This document shows, piece by piece, positions 45,616 through 57,455 of a stretch of 64,000 nt of DNA. The DNA comes from Gigaspora rosea (taxonomy: Eukaryota; Glomeromycota; Glomeromycetes; Diversisporales; Gigasporaceae): the NCBI GenBank assembly GCA_003550325.1, contig QKWP01000696.1, positions 175,198 to 239,197 of the forward strand, written 5' to 3'. The notes beneath the pieces were generated by a model. The model searched no databases. It was not told where the DNA came from and saw only the letters and a program-made list of their open reading frames with translations. Every line of letters starts with the position of its first letter. Within the stretch, counting starts at the first letter, position 1. The translations under genes were made by a program, and so were the position numbers.

Positions 45616-48556
45616 TATAATTAGACACTTTTTTCTAATTTATATAATTAAAACCTATCGTTTTGACAAACAAAAATCTTACAAAATTTTAAAAATTTAT
45701 ATATTAAAAATCAAGGATAAATATATACAACACACCCTGCGATATGCTAATTCATCGCACACAATATGTAAACTTAATTTGTAAATTTGTGTAACAAATT
45801 TTCTATTAACATAAGAGTAAGGGTTAGTATTAGAAATTAGAGTAAATAATGGTATATACGAAAATTTTGCAAGGAATTTTTTTTGTTAGAGCGTAAAAGG
45901 TAGCTAAGTAGATGAAATTTTTTGATAATACAAATTTTAGAAAAATTTCTTTATTTTGTTATACAAAGAAAATTTTCACATTATATCTGATCTTTAAATT
46001 TAATTGGTAGATCGTTGGGGTGCAATATACAAGCACATCGCAGTATGTGATGCCTAATTAATTCCAAAAATAAATTGCTCATTTAGATTTCAAAAAAAAG
46101 ATATTAACAAAGCCAAAAACTTTTAAAAAAGAGTACTAAAATCAGAAGTTTGCTAAGACCCTAAAATATAGATAAATAGGTCAGATATTAGTTGCTTATT
46201 TTTGGTATTTTTATACAGATCTATTTTATTTATAGTAATTTTTTCTTATTTTTGAGGTTTTTCTGCAAATTTTTCTATTTTAAGTAATTTTAAATTAATC
46301 TGACCTATTTATGTATATTTTTGGTTCTAGTTCACTTGTACAAAAAAGAAAAGTACTAAAATCAAGTGTTTGCTCTTACAAAAAAAAAATTACAAAACCT
46401 TCTACAATTGTTTTTTTTTATTGCTAGTAATTGTTCAAAATTCAAATATATTACAAAAAATCATTAGCTAAACAATATAAAAATAGATTAGGAATATTTA
46501 AAAATTCTAGTAAAGCTTTTGTCTTTATTAACAAGTTTTTAATAATTTGTCAAAATTTAAATTTAATATCAAAATTTGGCTAGCAATGCATTTTGAAAAT
46601 AAAAAAAATTACAAAAACTTTGAATTTTATTTAAATATTTATTATAATAAGCTACAAAATATTAAAAAAATTGAATTGTTGTTGCCAGAATATGTTAAAA
46701 GAAATTAGATAAATTTAAAGATAACAAAAAAAAAATTGAATTTTATTTAGATTAGTATACAAATATTTCAGAATGCAAAAGTTTTGCAAGAAATTATCTT
46801 ATAAAATGCTACTGTATAATCTTAAAATTAGTGCTAGTAAAAATGAAGTAAAAGTTAACAAACTTAAAAATAAAGTTTTAAACAATATTGAGAAGAAAGA
46901 TTAGCTAATAAAATATAAATAATAGAATTAAAAAGGATTTAGATAAATTTAGCAAGTTGCGATATCGCAGGTTAATATTTAAAAAAATTAAAATGATTAT
47001 TAGTTAGGGTTAGGGTATAAACTATAATTAATATATGCAAAATTAAATGCTAAAAACTTATAATTAGAAGCCCAAGACTAATTTACATGATGAAATTTCA
47101 AGTTATTTAAAAATTTTGAATTTTTTTGTAATTTTTGTAATTTTTTGTTCGTTTTGTTATACAAGATTCTGTGATCTAATTGGCCAATCATATTAACCTG
47201 TAATATAGCAACCTGCAATATTTAACAACCTCTTTAAAGTAAATATAGCTATAAAATTTTTTCTTTTTTTTGTTATTGTAAATTTGTGTATACTTTACAA
47301 AAGTTACATTTTAGATACAATATTTTATTAAAATCTAAAAAGGCAATTCAAATTAATATACAAATATAAAAATTTTAAATACATTATATCAACTTTCTCT
47401 TTATGAGTGCTAATATTTATTTTTCTAATATCTATTTACTATAGAGGTCTATAAAAAATGCTTAATGTTTTATTTAATTTTTTATAAATAGCAATTTTTT
47501 TTTGTGGGTTGGAATTTGTTCAGGTTTGGCCAACAAGTATTGTTATTACATATTTTAACACCTTTAGTTTGTATAAATACACAGTAGAAAATTCCAAATA
47601 TTTAAAAAAAAGAATTTTAATTTATTGCTATAGCAATATATTACTACTCTGATCAACTGTAATTAGATTAAAGTGATTACAATTTTTTTTAATAATTAGT
47701 CAGAAAAGAAACTTTTCACTAAAACACACTACTCTAACTAATAATGCTACTGAATTGATTTTTAAAAAAGGCCTATTTTGTCTTTATTAGAGAAAATTAA
47801 AATTTTTTATAAGGAAGAGCAAAAAAATTTATATAGATATGTTCTTTATAATTTTATCTTTTAAAATGTATCAAATAATTTTATTTTTCAGGTAAAATAG
47901 ATCAAAACTATTTCGTTTTCAAATTTTAATTTCAGGTTTTAGAACCTAAAATAATTTCATCCTCATGTATAACACTGACTTTACAATTTAAAGAACATTG
48001 TTATCATTTTCATTATTAAATATGTTCATTTTTCTACTATTCAATATTTTAATTCATAATTTTTCTAATATCTTTATTAGGATTTCTCAAACTTAAATTA
48101 AATATTAACATATTAGAATGTGATCATATCAAATAAGTCTTAATTTGAATTTGATTTCTATATTTGAAGTTAATTTGATTTGAAATTTTTTTAAAATTTT
48201 ACTTATAATTCTTTAGATTAAATCAAATATTCCAAATATTTGTTCAAATTAAATAATTCTCAAAAGTGAAATTAACTAAAGAATCAACTTCAAGAGGTCT
48301 TATTAAACTAAAAAATGTTATATATTAAATTTAATTCCTAAATATTTGATATACAATTATATATTATTTATAATGTTTGGGTTAAACACTAATGGGTTCT
48401 ATAAGTTTAATTAATGGAAACCTTTGTTTAAAATACTATCTTTATTAATAAATAAATAGTTCTTAAAATGATATATTTGATTTTGCTTTTTACTTATTAA
48501 AACCATTTATTATTATTTTTACCTTTTATATTATATATTAATGCTGGCATACTACT
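45616..48556. other. AT-rich DNA with short repeats, no gene recognised
   Basis: 45810-45930 matches the reverse complement of the insert at 22625-22871. 46165-46325 is a TIR pair (AATAGGTCAGATATTAG / TTAATCTGACCTATT). It is bracketed by direct copies of AGTACTAAAATCA (46131, 46350). The remainder shows no coding character, tRNA or larger repeat. Confidence 0.5.
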
Positions 48557-48571
48557 ATTAATACTTTGTAT

Positions 48572-48858
48572 TTATGCTTATGTAACGGGTGATACAGGAT
48601 GGGTTGGCAGGAGGAGCAGGGATCAGAGGGTTTAAATAGGCAATCCCCTAGTCAGGTTGCAGGTATGGCAGCTAGTGTGGAACCCGTGGGGTAACCTTCG
48701 GACGGACTACTTAAATTAGACAACCAAAAGTTGTACGTGTGGCTAGTTGTATCCTCGTCAATGTAACAAATGCAGGTGGCCCTTAGTGGGACACTGACCC
48801 AAATATCTTGAATAAAAAATTCCTCAGTTCCAAGGCGGACACTTTAAAAAAAAAAAAA
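48572..48858 (+). mobile_element. SINE, 3' part, with 15-bp target duplication
   Basis: ATTAATACTTTGTAT occurs exactly at 48557-48571 and 48859-48873. The body ends in about 13 A. It shares GGACTACTTAAATTAGACAACC and AAAAGTTGTACGTGTGGCTA-like sequence with the minus-strand SINE at 33.1-34.1 kb. The tRNA-like head is missing, so it is a 5'-truncated or short subfamily copy. It is GC-richer than the flanks. Confidence 0.87.
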
Positions 48859-48873
48859 ATTAATACTTTGTAT

Positions 48874-49873
48874 CCAATTATAACGCTATTTAAAACTAAT
48901 TATTGACAAATTTAATATTAAACCTTTTATTTAAATAGTTTTGTAACATACTTTAGATAAGCACAAGAGTGTAAACAATATTATAGCTTTAAATAGGTTT
49001 TAAATTTTTAAAATCCTTTGAAAATTGGTTATTTTTAGCTTTTTTACTAGTAAATTTTACTAGTAACTTTTATGCTAAAAACTAGAACCCATATATAGAT
49101 AGGTGACAATTTGCTTTTGCTTGTTTTTAACTATTTTGTAGATCTTTTCTATATTTAGTAATATTAATACTTATTTTTGACTATTTTTCTTTAGATCATT
49201 TTCATTTTTAGTAATATATTAAGATTTTTTACAATTGTTAGCTGTTTATAGATTGCTCAGGGTCCTTAAAAACTATGTTTAATTTTTTAAATTTTTACTT
49301 TTAAAATATTAGCTTAATGATGATTGATAAATTTCATAAATTAGAATTAAAAGCTTGTTTTTTAACAAATACTGATAAATTTAACAAAAATTTATTTATA
49401 AAAGTTTTTAAATTATAGTTAAAACTAAAGTACTTATATAAAATGCTAAAAATAGTAATAATTTTCAACTAACTGCTTACAAATCTTTATAATAAAAATA
49501 ATATTTTTATTAATATAACTAATAATGAAATTACAATATAATAATCTTTAAACATTTTTTATATAATTAAATTTTAAATTTAATAATTCTATTAAAAAAA
49601 TTTTTAATAAAATTAGTATTAATAGTGTACTACATGTAGTACATTTTAAACAACAAAAAATAGCAAGTACCAAAGAATTTTTTTGCAAGAAGTTTATTAT
49701 TAATATTAAAAAAAATTCTGCTAAACTATACTATAGTATTTGTCAGATTTTTGTATAAAAAAATTATTTATATATTTAATTTTTTTAGATTTTAACATAT
49801 TTCTAACTGTACTACTGTTAGTCTAAAACATGAAATCCTATCTATTAATTACATCATTTATGACATTCTCTAT
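48874..49873. other. AT-rich DNA, nothing recognised
   Basis: No gene, tRNA or clear repeat. Confidence 0.45.
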
Positions 49874-50554
49874 TTTAATTTTTTATGCTTCACTTTGCTA
49901 CCTTATACTTTTTTATTTTTAATTAATTACCAATTTATCATTCACCACGCTATATTATGCACCCGACCTTGGTTCTTATAATCTACTATCATCCCAAGCT
50001 TAGTACTGAAATGAGCGCTTTACATGTTCGTCGCACAGGTATTACAAGTATCATACTCATAAGTATAGCCATCTTTCATATAATACTTATAAATTAGATA
50101 GGTATGGTTATTAAATATACGTATGTACGTATAAGAACTTAGAGTTTTCCTGCGCTAATCTTTTTGACTATATAGCAAATGTGTAATGTATAACTTATAA
50201 AGTATGTACGTAGAGAACCCTCTAATAGCTATTAAAATTATGTAATGTACGACTGATAAATTATGTACGTATATACTTAATTGATAAAATATGTATATAT
50301 TGTATAAGATACTATCAATTGGGTGGTGTTAAGAAAAAATTGTTATCGGGATTTTAAACTTACAATTTGCCGGATATGATCCATAATAAATTGTATATAC
50401 AGAGTCTGGTAATAATCGCAATAATGATAAATTTTGAATCCAATAGAACTTATGATAACGATAATGATGCATAAGACATACATTTTTATATTTTGATAAT
50501 AACAATTTGATTTTCTCCTCTTTCGTCTTTTTTAAATAATTATTTAATTGCACA

Positions 50555-53500
50555 ATGGATTCCGATTTTGATTCAAATGATTATAATTTAAAAACTGGAG
50601 TTACAGAAGAGTTTTCTGACTTTGACATTGACGAATATAATGAAGCATGGTTTAACGAAGATTTGGATTCAGATATAGTAATTAAATTTATATACTATAT
50701 ATATTATAAATGTAGTTTAATTCTTAGAGTAATTTAAGCGAAAATCAAGATTTACAAGAAGTTGCATGTTTTACAAAAAAATTGCATGTAAATCAAATTA
50801 TTCATACTGCATTACCTGTAGAATATCCTGCAACATCCAAAGACGGAATTGCAACTATTTATAATGTAAATGGCTGGGACAATTATATAGATGCATTTAA
50901 TAATGTAAATTATTTTTTTAAATTATTTAATTTTATAATACACTATATATTTAAATTTTTTATTATTTTTATAAGATTCAATATTCAATTAATGGTCGTG
51001 GTGGTGCTACTATTATTCAAGATTGCCTTTTTTTTGGAAATATTTCTGTTAAAAAGGATGAGGGCGATGTCAAGAAATCAAATATTGCGAATATAGTGAT
51101 TCTACTTATATTAATACATCACATAATAATGTTGATATTGACTCAGATCTTTATTATCAAATAGTTGTTGACTGAGAAATAAACAATAAAAAAATAAAAA
51201 CATATACGTAAGTTTATTTTAATTTGTTGGTTTTTTTATATAATTATAATATAAATTAATTTATTTTTATTTAGAATATATTTAGCGGCAATAGAATCCA
51301 AATGCAAATTTCAACGTAATGGAGTTTTTGNNNNNNNNNNNNNNNNNNNCGTTTTATTAAAATTAATTCAGATGAAATTGACTTAACATTATTAAAAAAA
51401 TTATTTATGGGTGAACAAATTGATGATAATGATCAAATTAATTGTAATTCTGTTATTTCACGAAGCTGTAAACGAAAACAATGTGGTAAATTTTAATTTT
51501 ATATTTTACTATTTTACTATAATATATATTTAAAATCAATTTTAATTTATTTTTAGAATTTACTCATATTAAAAATGGACAAGTTACTCGATGAAATATT
51601 ATTGAAAAACCATGTTCTGTGCATTTTATTAAAATTATTCCACTTGATATATCAAGTTGCCCTTATGTTGCACTTATTTGTATTGGAAACCATGAACATC
51701 TACCACCGCCACCAGAAAAAATACCTGCAAATATAAAAAATTCATTACAAAATTTGATTAAGCAAGCAATTAATAATAATGAAACTTTAACTCCATGTTC
51801 ATTTACTGCAGGTAATAATGAATTATTATAATTTAATTATATTTAATTAATTATTTTTAACTTAATTTTAATTTAAATTTAAATTTAATTTTATAATTAA
51901 TTTTATTTTAAGAAAACCTTATTAAAGCTTCATTTAATACTGAGATACTAAATCAAATTCATGCTTCGCTTAATAATGCTGATCGATTGCGATATTTAAT
52001 TAACAAAGCTTATAAAGAATTATATCTATTTGGACAAAGTATTATGGGTGTGTGGTATAATGTATCACAAAAAATTAATAATTTACATGAATATGTTCAA
52101 AAAATTGGTATATACATATATTATTATTATTTATTATTTAATAATTTTTATATAATTTTTCACTAATAAATTTTTTTAGAATTTTTCAAAATGGCCAAGT
52201 TATAATTATTTCATTTTACCAAAATTAGCTCATATTTTGCAAAAATTGGCCTTTTTTCAAATTGATCTTAGTTATAAGAGAGTTAAAGAATCTATTAATG
52301 AATTTGAATGTAATTCTTATAACAAAGAGCATAAATTACGTAAGTTTATATTTAAATTATTATAAATAAATATTCATTAATTTCAAATTACTAATATATA
52401 TATATATTTAAAGTTATGTCTTATTGCCGGATTTTTACAAATGTATTTACTGCAGAAGGATATAAACGATTATTCCAAACTTTATTTCAAGTAATTAAAG
52501 AAATTACAGGTGAATATGTTAAATATCATCATATTCATAATGAGGAATGGGCTTGTATTTTAGCAGATTTAGATCTTGCACAAGCAAAAGGATTAGGATT
52601 AGCTATAGAAGAAATTGATAATTCAAAAAATTGGGATATACATCTTTTACATATATTCAAATCATGCTTGATTCATTACAATCGGTAAATAAAAATTAAA
52701 TTTTAATTTATATTAATAATAATAATATATATTAATTAATATATCTATATATAGAAATATTCAAAATAAAAATTTTACTACATTTGCAAAAAACTTAATG
52801 TATTCGATTCCACATTGTGAAGATGAAGCAACTGTATTTAATATTTTTAATCAGTTATCAGATCAAGATGAAGAGAAAATACAAGGTATTGATTTATTTT
52901 ATATATATTGATATATAATAAAATATCAGATATAATTTATTTTTTAATTGATGTTTATTTTAGAATGGGTTGACTATTATCGTACTCCTTATATAATTAG
53001 CTCTTTGAATTATCATTGTTCAAAAATTGATCATGTTACTTGGACCGAAGCTGGAAATAATACAAATGCTGCTGAAGCAGCTCATGCTTATGCAAATCGT
53101 TCTGGAAAACAACTAAAATTACTTTCAGCTATTAATCGGTATATAATTTAATTGTGTATATATTTTTATTTAATTTATTAAATGATTTTAATTTTGTTAT
53201 ATATAAATACAGAGGTAGAAAACTAGATGAAACTACTGTTAGTCGAATGCAAATACACATGAAGTTTAATGTTCCAGTTACTCAACGTGATAATGGGGAA
53301 ATTAAGCGTAAGGCAGCTGCAATGACCCGTAAATCAGCAGTTACAACACATAAAAGTATGTATATAATATTTATTTAAAATTCAATATAAATTTATTTAT
53401 TAATTTATTATTTTAATTGTTAATAGAAAATAAGTTACAGGCGAAAAAAAATTTTTCGAAAAAGTCTAAAAGTAAAATTATAACTATTTCCGATTCTGAA

Positions 53501-53716
53501 ACAGAAGCAACCTCAAGTAAAAAACCTAAAATTAAATCAGAATCGAATGATTTGCATGAATTAGAAATTGAGGAGCGAAAAATAATGATTAAAGAACGTG
53601 CTGTCGCTATCCGTGAGAAAGAAATAGATATTCGAAAAAAAGAAGCTGAAATAGAGGCTTTAGAATTAGCCAATAAAAAAATGAGAAATGACTTAGAACA
53701 TGCTAAGCAAGCATAA
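50555..53716 (+). pseudogene. Twelve-exon MULE-type transposase gene, decayed
   Basis: Exons by GT-AG signals and frame: 50555-50677, 50728-50904, 50976-51207, 51275-51485, 51557-51811, 51913-52107, 52180-52339, 52414-52684, 52755-52885, 52964-53138, 53213-53355, 53427-53716. Introns are 50-102 bp and very AT-rich. In order the product shows an acidic N-terminus, a Cys-containing segment ending SRSCKRKQCEFTH, and GNHEHLPPPPEKIP. A DDE-like core follows: candidate acids in FFQIDLSYKR and ILADLDLAQA, the MULE-type CxxH in CLIHYNRN, and Glu in TNAAEAAHA. The product ends in a Lys-rich stretch and a C-terminal coiled coil (EIEERKIMIKERAVAIREKE). Breaks: a frame change near 51080, TGA near 51172 and 51591, a likely one-base shift at the exon 6 end, and a 19-N gap in exon 4. 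Catalytic assignments are inference from motif spacing. Confidence 0.82.
51331..51349. other. Assembly gap (19 N)
   Basis: Lies in exon 4 of the MULE transposase-like gene, where the Cys-rich segment would be completed. Confidence 0.99.
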
Positions 53717-54440
53717 CATTACAAATTATATATATTAATAAGCGTGTATTAAAAAAAAAAATTCTGGAGTAATCAAGTTGCAACTAGCGTAATCGGGTTT
53801 GATTGACATCATACGTGCAAATAATAAAAGGACAATGTATTCACTTTGTATGCTTATAACCCTCGAACAATTAAATATTAAATTGCATTTTAAAAAACAT
53901 GTAATGTATAGTTATTAAAAGATGTACGTATAACCAATTTATTATTATACCATACAACTATACAAATGGCAGTATACATACCATACAACTATACAAAGTT
54001 CAGTATACATTACATACTTACAAGTCTATACATTACGCATTTCTGTAATACCCAATCTTTTTATATTTCATACTATACTATTTTATATATTACTCTTGGA
54101 ATTCTAGCTAAAATTTGTGATTATAATGTTGTTTGATAGTTCTATATTAAAAACAACTAATCGATTAATTATCATCAATCGATTAATGTTTAATAAAATC
54201 ATCAATCGATTAGTTGCCAGCTTGATCAACTAAAAGATTAATCGATTTTCAATTTGGAACACTATACAGTACTATATGTCAGACTTAATCATGCTTCATA
54301 ATCACATGTATATCTGAAAATTTTGTTACATTGCATACGTATCAACAATTTAATTATGAAACATCTGTAATATGTTACACAAAGTGACAAATATGACACA
54401 GCATTACAAATAATTCCAGAATTTATATAACTTTATGTAA

Positions 54441-54450
54441 ATAATACTTT
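54441..54450 (+). promoter_or_regulatory. Conserved upstream motif of Sel1 gene 3
   Basis: ATAATACTTT lies 39 bp before the ATG. The preceding 70 bp (GACACAGCATTACAAAT ... GAATTTATATAA ... TTTATG) also match the region before gene 4, so about 110 bp of promoter-proximal DNA is conserved. Confidence 0.5.
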
Positions 54451-54479
54451 TCATAACGGATTATCATTCTTGTTTCAAA

Positions 54480-55394
54480 ATGTTAAATAATTTAACTGCA
54501 GGATATCCAAAAAAAATCACTGGCTCATCAAACGAAATTATCCAAATAATCGAAAACTTCAACCAATTAGATTTAAAAGATGATGGCTCTATTAGTGAAA
54601 TTGTTAAGGAATTATATAATAGTTATAATGAGGAAAGTCTTAAAAGTGCCAATTTAGAATTAATCATTAACTCATTAGATCAAATTTTAATAAAAAAGAA
54701 ACAAAATCCTGAAAATATTATCAATTGGTGTTTGGATAATCAATATAATCCTATGGCCCAAATCGTTCTTGCAAGGTGTTATCGTTTTGGTAAATGGATT
54801 GAAAAGAATGAATTTAAGGCATTTATTCATTATCAAAAATCTGCCGATATGGAATTTGCTGAAGGAATATATAGTGTTGGTGTTTGTTATGATATGGGAA
54901 TTGGTGTTGATAGAGATGAAAATAAGGCATTTATTTATTATCAAAAAGCTGCCGAGATGGGTCATATTTGTGGAATTTTTAATGTTGGTTGTTCTTATGA
55001 AGAAGGAACTGGAGTTGAAAAGAATGACCATCAGGCATTTAGATTTTATCATATATCTGCTAATTTGGGGGATCCTATGGGATTATATAATGTTGGAAAT
55101 TGTTATCAATGCGGAATTGGAGTTGAAAAAGATGAAAATAAAGCGTTTAGTTATTTTCAAAAATCTGCAGACTTGGGCTTTGTTAATGGAATATTTTACG
55201 TTGGACATTGTTATCAAAACGAAATTGGGGTCGAAGCGGATGAGCATAAAGCATTTATATATTATCTGAAAGCTGCTAATATGGGTTATGCTGATGCAAT
55301 AAAGGCGGTTGGTTTTTGTTATCACTATGGATATGGAGTTGAGATAGATGAATATAAAGCTTTTATTTATTATAAAAAATTAGCTGAAATGTAA
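54480..55394 (+). CDS. Sel1-repeat protein, array gene 3
   Basis: An intact single-exon gene of 304 codons starting MLNNLTAGYPKK. The N-terminal region (IIENFNQLDLKDDGSISEIV ... INWCLDNQYNPMAQ) is followed by six Sel1 repeats. Repeat 3 (HICGIFNVGCSYEEGTGVEK, then NDHQAFRFYHISANLG) is the most divergent in the array. The others keep the KAFIYYQKSA consensus, and the protein ends KAFIYYKKLAEM. No signal peptide or membrane segment. Unit homology with gene 4 extends both upstream (about 110 bp) and downstream (to about 56640), with one extra TIR element at 55955-56452. Closest in sequence to gene 2 and gene 4 by eye. It is presumably a soluble protein-protein interaction scaffold; the partner is unknown. 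Confidence 0.93.
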   Translation: MLNNLTAGYPKKITGSSNEIIQIIENFNQLDLKDDGSISEIVKELYNSYNEESLKSANLELIINSLDQILIKKKQNPENIINWCLDNQYNPMAQIVLARCYRFGKWIEKNEFKAFIHYQKSADMEFAEGIYSVGVCYDMGIGVDRDENKAFIYYQKAAEMGHICGIFNVGCSYEEGTGVEKNDHQAFRFYHISANLGDPMGLYNVGNCYQCGIGVEKDENKAFSYFQKSADLGFVNGIFYVGHCYQNEIGVEADEHKAFIYYLKAANMGYADAIKAVGFCYHYGYGVEIDEYKAFIYYKKLAEM

Positions 55395-55954
55395 AAAGTC
55401 GGCTTGTTGTAATTTTATAGAATTTGGTAGTAAATATATATTATTAAATATTATTAGAAATAATCCATTATTGAATGTGAATTTAAAATGCTTGTATGGT
55501 TGAAAAAAATTATATGAAGAATAATTGAAAAAATTTAATCGAAAAAGATAATTCTTTAAAAATAATTTATTCGAATTTTTAAAATAAAATAATAGGATAG
55601 GTTATTGCATTTTCGGAATCATGTGCACGCATGAAACTCCGCTCTAAATAAAGAGTAATAAAGAATTAAGAATATATATCCTTGACTCTAAAATTATAAT
55701 CTGGTCATGAGCAGTAAATAATATTTTATAAAGTTAAAATTTCCAGAAGTTTAATGATAAAATAGGCACAATAAAATAATACAAAGACCTTTTAAGCAAA
55801 ATTTAAATATTTAAATATTGCCGTGTGGACTTGTAAATATAATTTTTGAAATTTGGTCGTACTTAGGTACCTGACTTCTAAAAAAATTGATATTCGTAAT
55901 TTAATCAGTATTATAGACGTTTGCAAAACTGTACAAGAGGTGGGTGCAACTTTG
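55395..55954. other. 3' flank of Sel1 gene 3, homologous to that of gene 4
   Basis: GAGTAATAAAGAA, CTCTAAAATTATAATCTGGTC and CTTGTAAATATAATTTTTGA occur in the same order at 58.7-59.2 kb. This is part of the duplicated unit, not coding. Confidence 0.75.
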
Positions 55955-56452
55955 GGGTGGTCTATCAACTAAGTAAATCAAAATTATGTATGGCATCATA
56001 TAAAAATTTGATATAAAATTTTTTAATATAATCTTCATTATTACAGTATTAGATATGATTTATTAATATTTTATTGGCGACAATGATTTAGATGCAGGGC
56101 CTTTACAACTAAAAGATAGAATCCTAAAATTTAAACAAATTGATAAAAGGTTTCTACAATCCAAGTTACAGAGCCAAATTTTATATTAATTAAAAAAAAC
56201 TCTATTAGCAGTTTAAATTTCGTTCCAGTTATCCAAAAGATAAATACAAATAAAGTAATTAGAACAAAAAATTTGGTTTTCATATGTAATGTAAAAAAAA
56301 AAGGCTCTGTAACTTTGTTAATGGGATAGTAAAGAGTCGATTGACGTTAAAATTTTCTGCTAAAAAGGAATATTGTAATCTGTGCATCTAAAAAACAGTA
56401 CACTAATTACCGGTATATATATTTTTGATTTACTTAGTAGACAGATCACACC
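55955..56452. mobile_element. TIR element absent from the paralogous unit
   Basis: The left end GGTGGTCTATCAACTAAGTA and the right end, read in reverse as GGTGTGATCTGTCTACTAAG, are inverted. Both continue with AAATCAAAA. The flanks GCAACTTTG and GCAATTGTT resemble a decayed 8-9 bp duplication. The corresponding place near 59245 downstream of gene 4 lacks it, so it inserted after, or in only one of, the duplicated units. No coding. Confidence 0.75.
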
Positions 56453-56723
56453 AGCGCAATTGTTATCTAAAAATATATTGTTTTACTGATAACTATAATC
56501 TACTCATACCGGCACCCAATTTAAAATCATAATTAGGTAAAGTAGAAGATATGATTATGACATGGCTTACTAATTACTAATTATTGATAATTATATAAAA
56601 ATTCTTGACTTAATTTGTTTATGTTAGGGTTAATATTTATGGTTAGGATTACGGCTTTTATGGGGTAGAGCATTTTTACTTAGAGCATCCATACTAAATA
56701 AATAATTAGCAAACTTTTGAGAT

Positions 56724-57314
56724 GGGTTCGTATTATTTCGCCGACAATCACTTCACCGACATAACATTTCACCGACAAATACTCACCGACAAGTTTTTTT
56801 TTCAAAAAGCACCCTAACTTTAGCCCTAATTCTACCTAATTCTACCTGACCCTAACGAAAATGACCAGAATTACTTTGTCGGTGAAATGAGCTTCGGTGA
56901 AATAAACTGTCGGTAAAATGAACTTGTCGGTGAAATGTTATTTCGGTGAAGTGATTGTCGATTAATTGATGGGTCCGTATTATTTCGCCGACAATCACTT
57001 CACCGACATAACATTTTACCGACAAATACTCACCGACAAGTACATTTTACCGACAGTTTGTTTCACCGAAGTTCATTTCACCGACAAGTTTTTTTTCAAG
57101 AAGCACCCTAACTTTAGCCCTAATTCTACCTAATTCTACCCAATTCTACCCTGACCCTAACGACAATGACCAGAATTACTTTGTCGGTGAAATGAGCTTC
57201 GGTGAAATAAACTGTCGGTAAAATGAACGTGTCACTGAATAATTGTCGGTGAAATGTTATGTCGGTGAAGTGATTGTCGATTAATTGATTGCCACCCTTA
57301 ATTGATTGCCACCC
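56724..57314. mobile_element. P-family TIR element, tandem double copy, upstream of gene 4
   Basis: Two head-to-tail copies (about 56724-56975 and 56976-57314). Each starts with TCGTATTATTTCGCCGACAA or a close variant and ends with GTGAAGTGATTGTCGATTAA. The inner words CACCGACAA/TTGTCGGTG are shared with element P at 24172-26055. The rightmost end GATTGCCACCC is the inverse of GGGTGGCAATC at P's left end. TTTTGAGAT and TTTTGGGGAT flank it, possibly a decayed duplication. Its right border is 142 bp before the ATG of Sel1 gene 4. Confidence 0.8.
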
Positions 57315-57416
57315 TTTTGGGGATAATGTACAGTAACATAGGTGGTAAAACACGAAGCAGCAAAATATGACACAGAATTACAAATCATTATAGAATTTTA
57401 TATAAATTTATGCAAA

Positions 57417-57426
57417 ATAATACTTT
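57417..57426 (+). promoter_or_regulatory. Conserved upstream motif of Sel1 gene 4
   Basis: ATAATACTTT lies 39 bp before the ATG, in a block aligned with the gene 3 upstream region. It lies between the P-family element and the gene. Confidence 0.5.
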
Positions 57427-57455
57427 TATTAACAGTTTTTTTTTCCTTGTTTAAA

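Larger units (their letters stand above)
50166..54053 (+). mobile_element. MULE-like transposon, 3.9 kb, with TIRs and 9-bp duplication
   Basis: AATCTTTTT is duplicated exactly at 50157-50165 and 54054-54062. The first ~45 bp (G-CTATATAGCAAATGTGTAATGTATA...) align with the reversed last ~45 bp (GGGTATTACAGAAATGCGTAATGTATA...), sharing AAATGYGTAATGTATA and AAGTATGTA. Further TAATGTA/TACGTA words follow on both sides as subterminal repeats. The body holds one spliced plus-strand transposase-like gene. A 9-bp duplication is the hallmark of Mutator-like elements and agrees with the protein motifs. The paralogous sequence at 14.98 kb lacks it. Confidence 0.9.
49874..54187 (+). repeat. Spacer repeat S, copy 2, split by a MULE
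   Basis: The pieces 49874-49945, 50129-50165 and 54054-54187 together match 14891-15119 collinearly. The first interruption (about 49946-50128) is a ~180-bp length difference of unknown cause. The second is the MULE at 50166-54053. Confidence 0.8.

Noticed and set aside
51172-51593. TGA in place of sense codons in several transposon genes, suggesting a reassigned stop codon
   Set aside because: The intact Sel1 genes use TGG for Trp and contain no internal TGA. Stops in the transposase relics come with frameshifts and are ordinary decay.
57342-57455. N-terminal extension of Sel1 gene 4 with a hydrophobic stretch (possible signal anchor)
   Set aside because: It starts with GTG and coincides with the promoter block shared with gene 3. 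The apparent membrane segment is an artefact of T-rich DNA.
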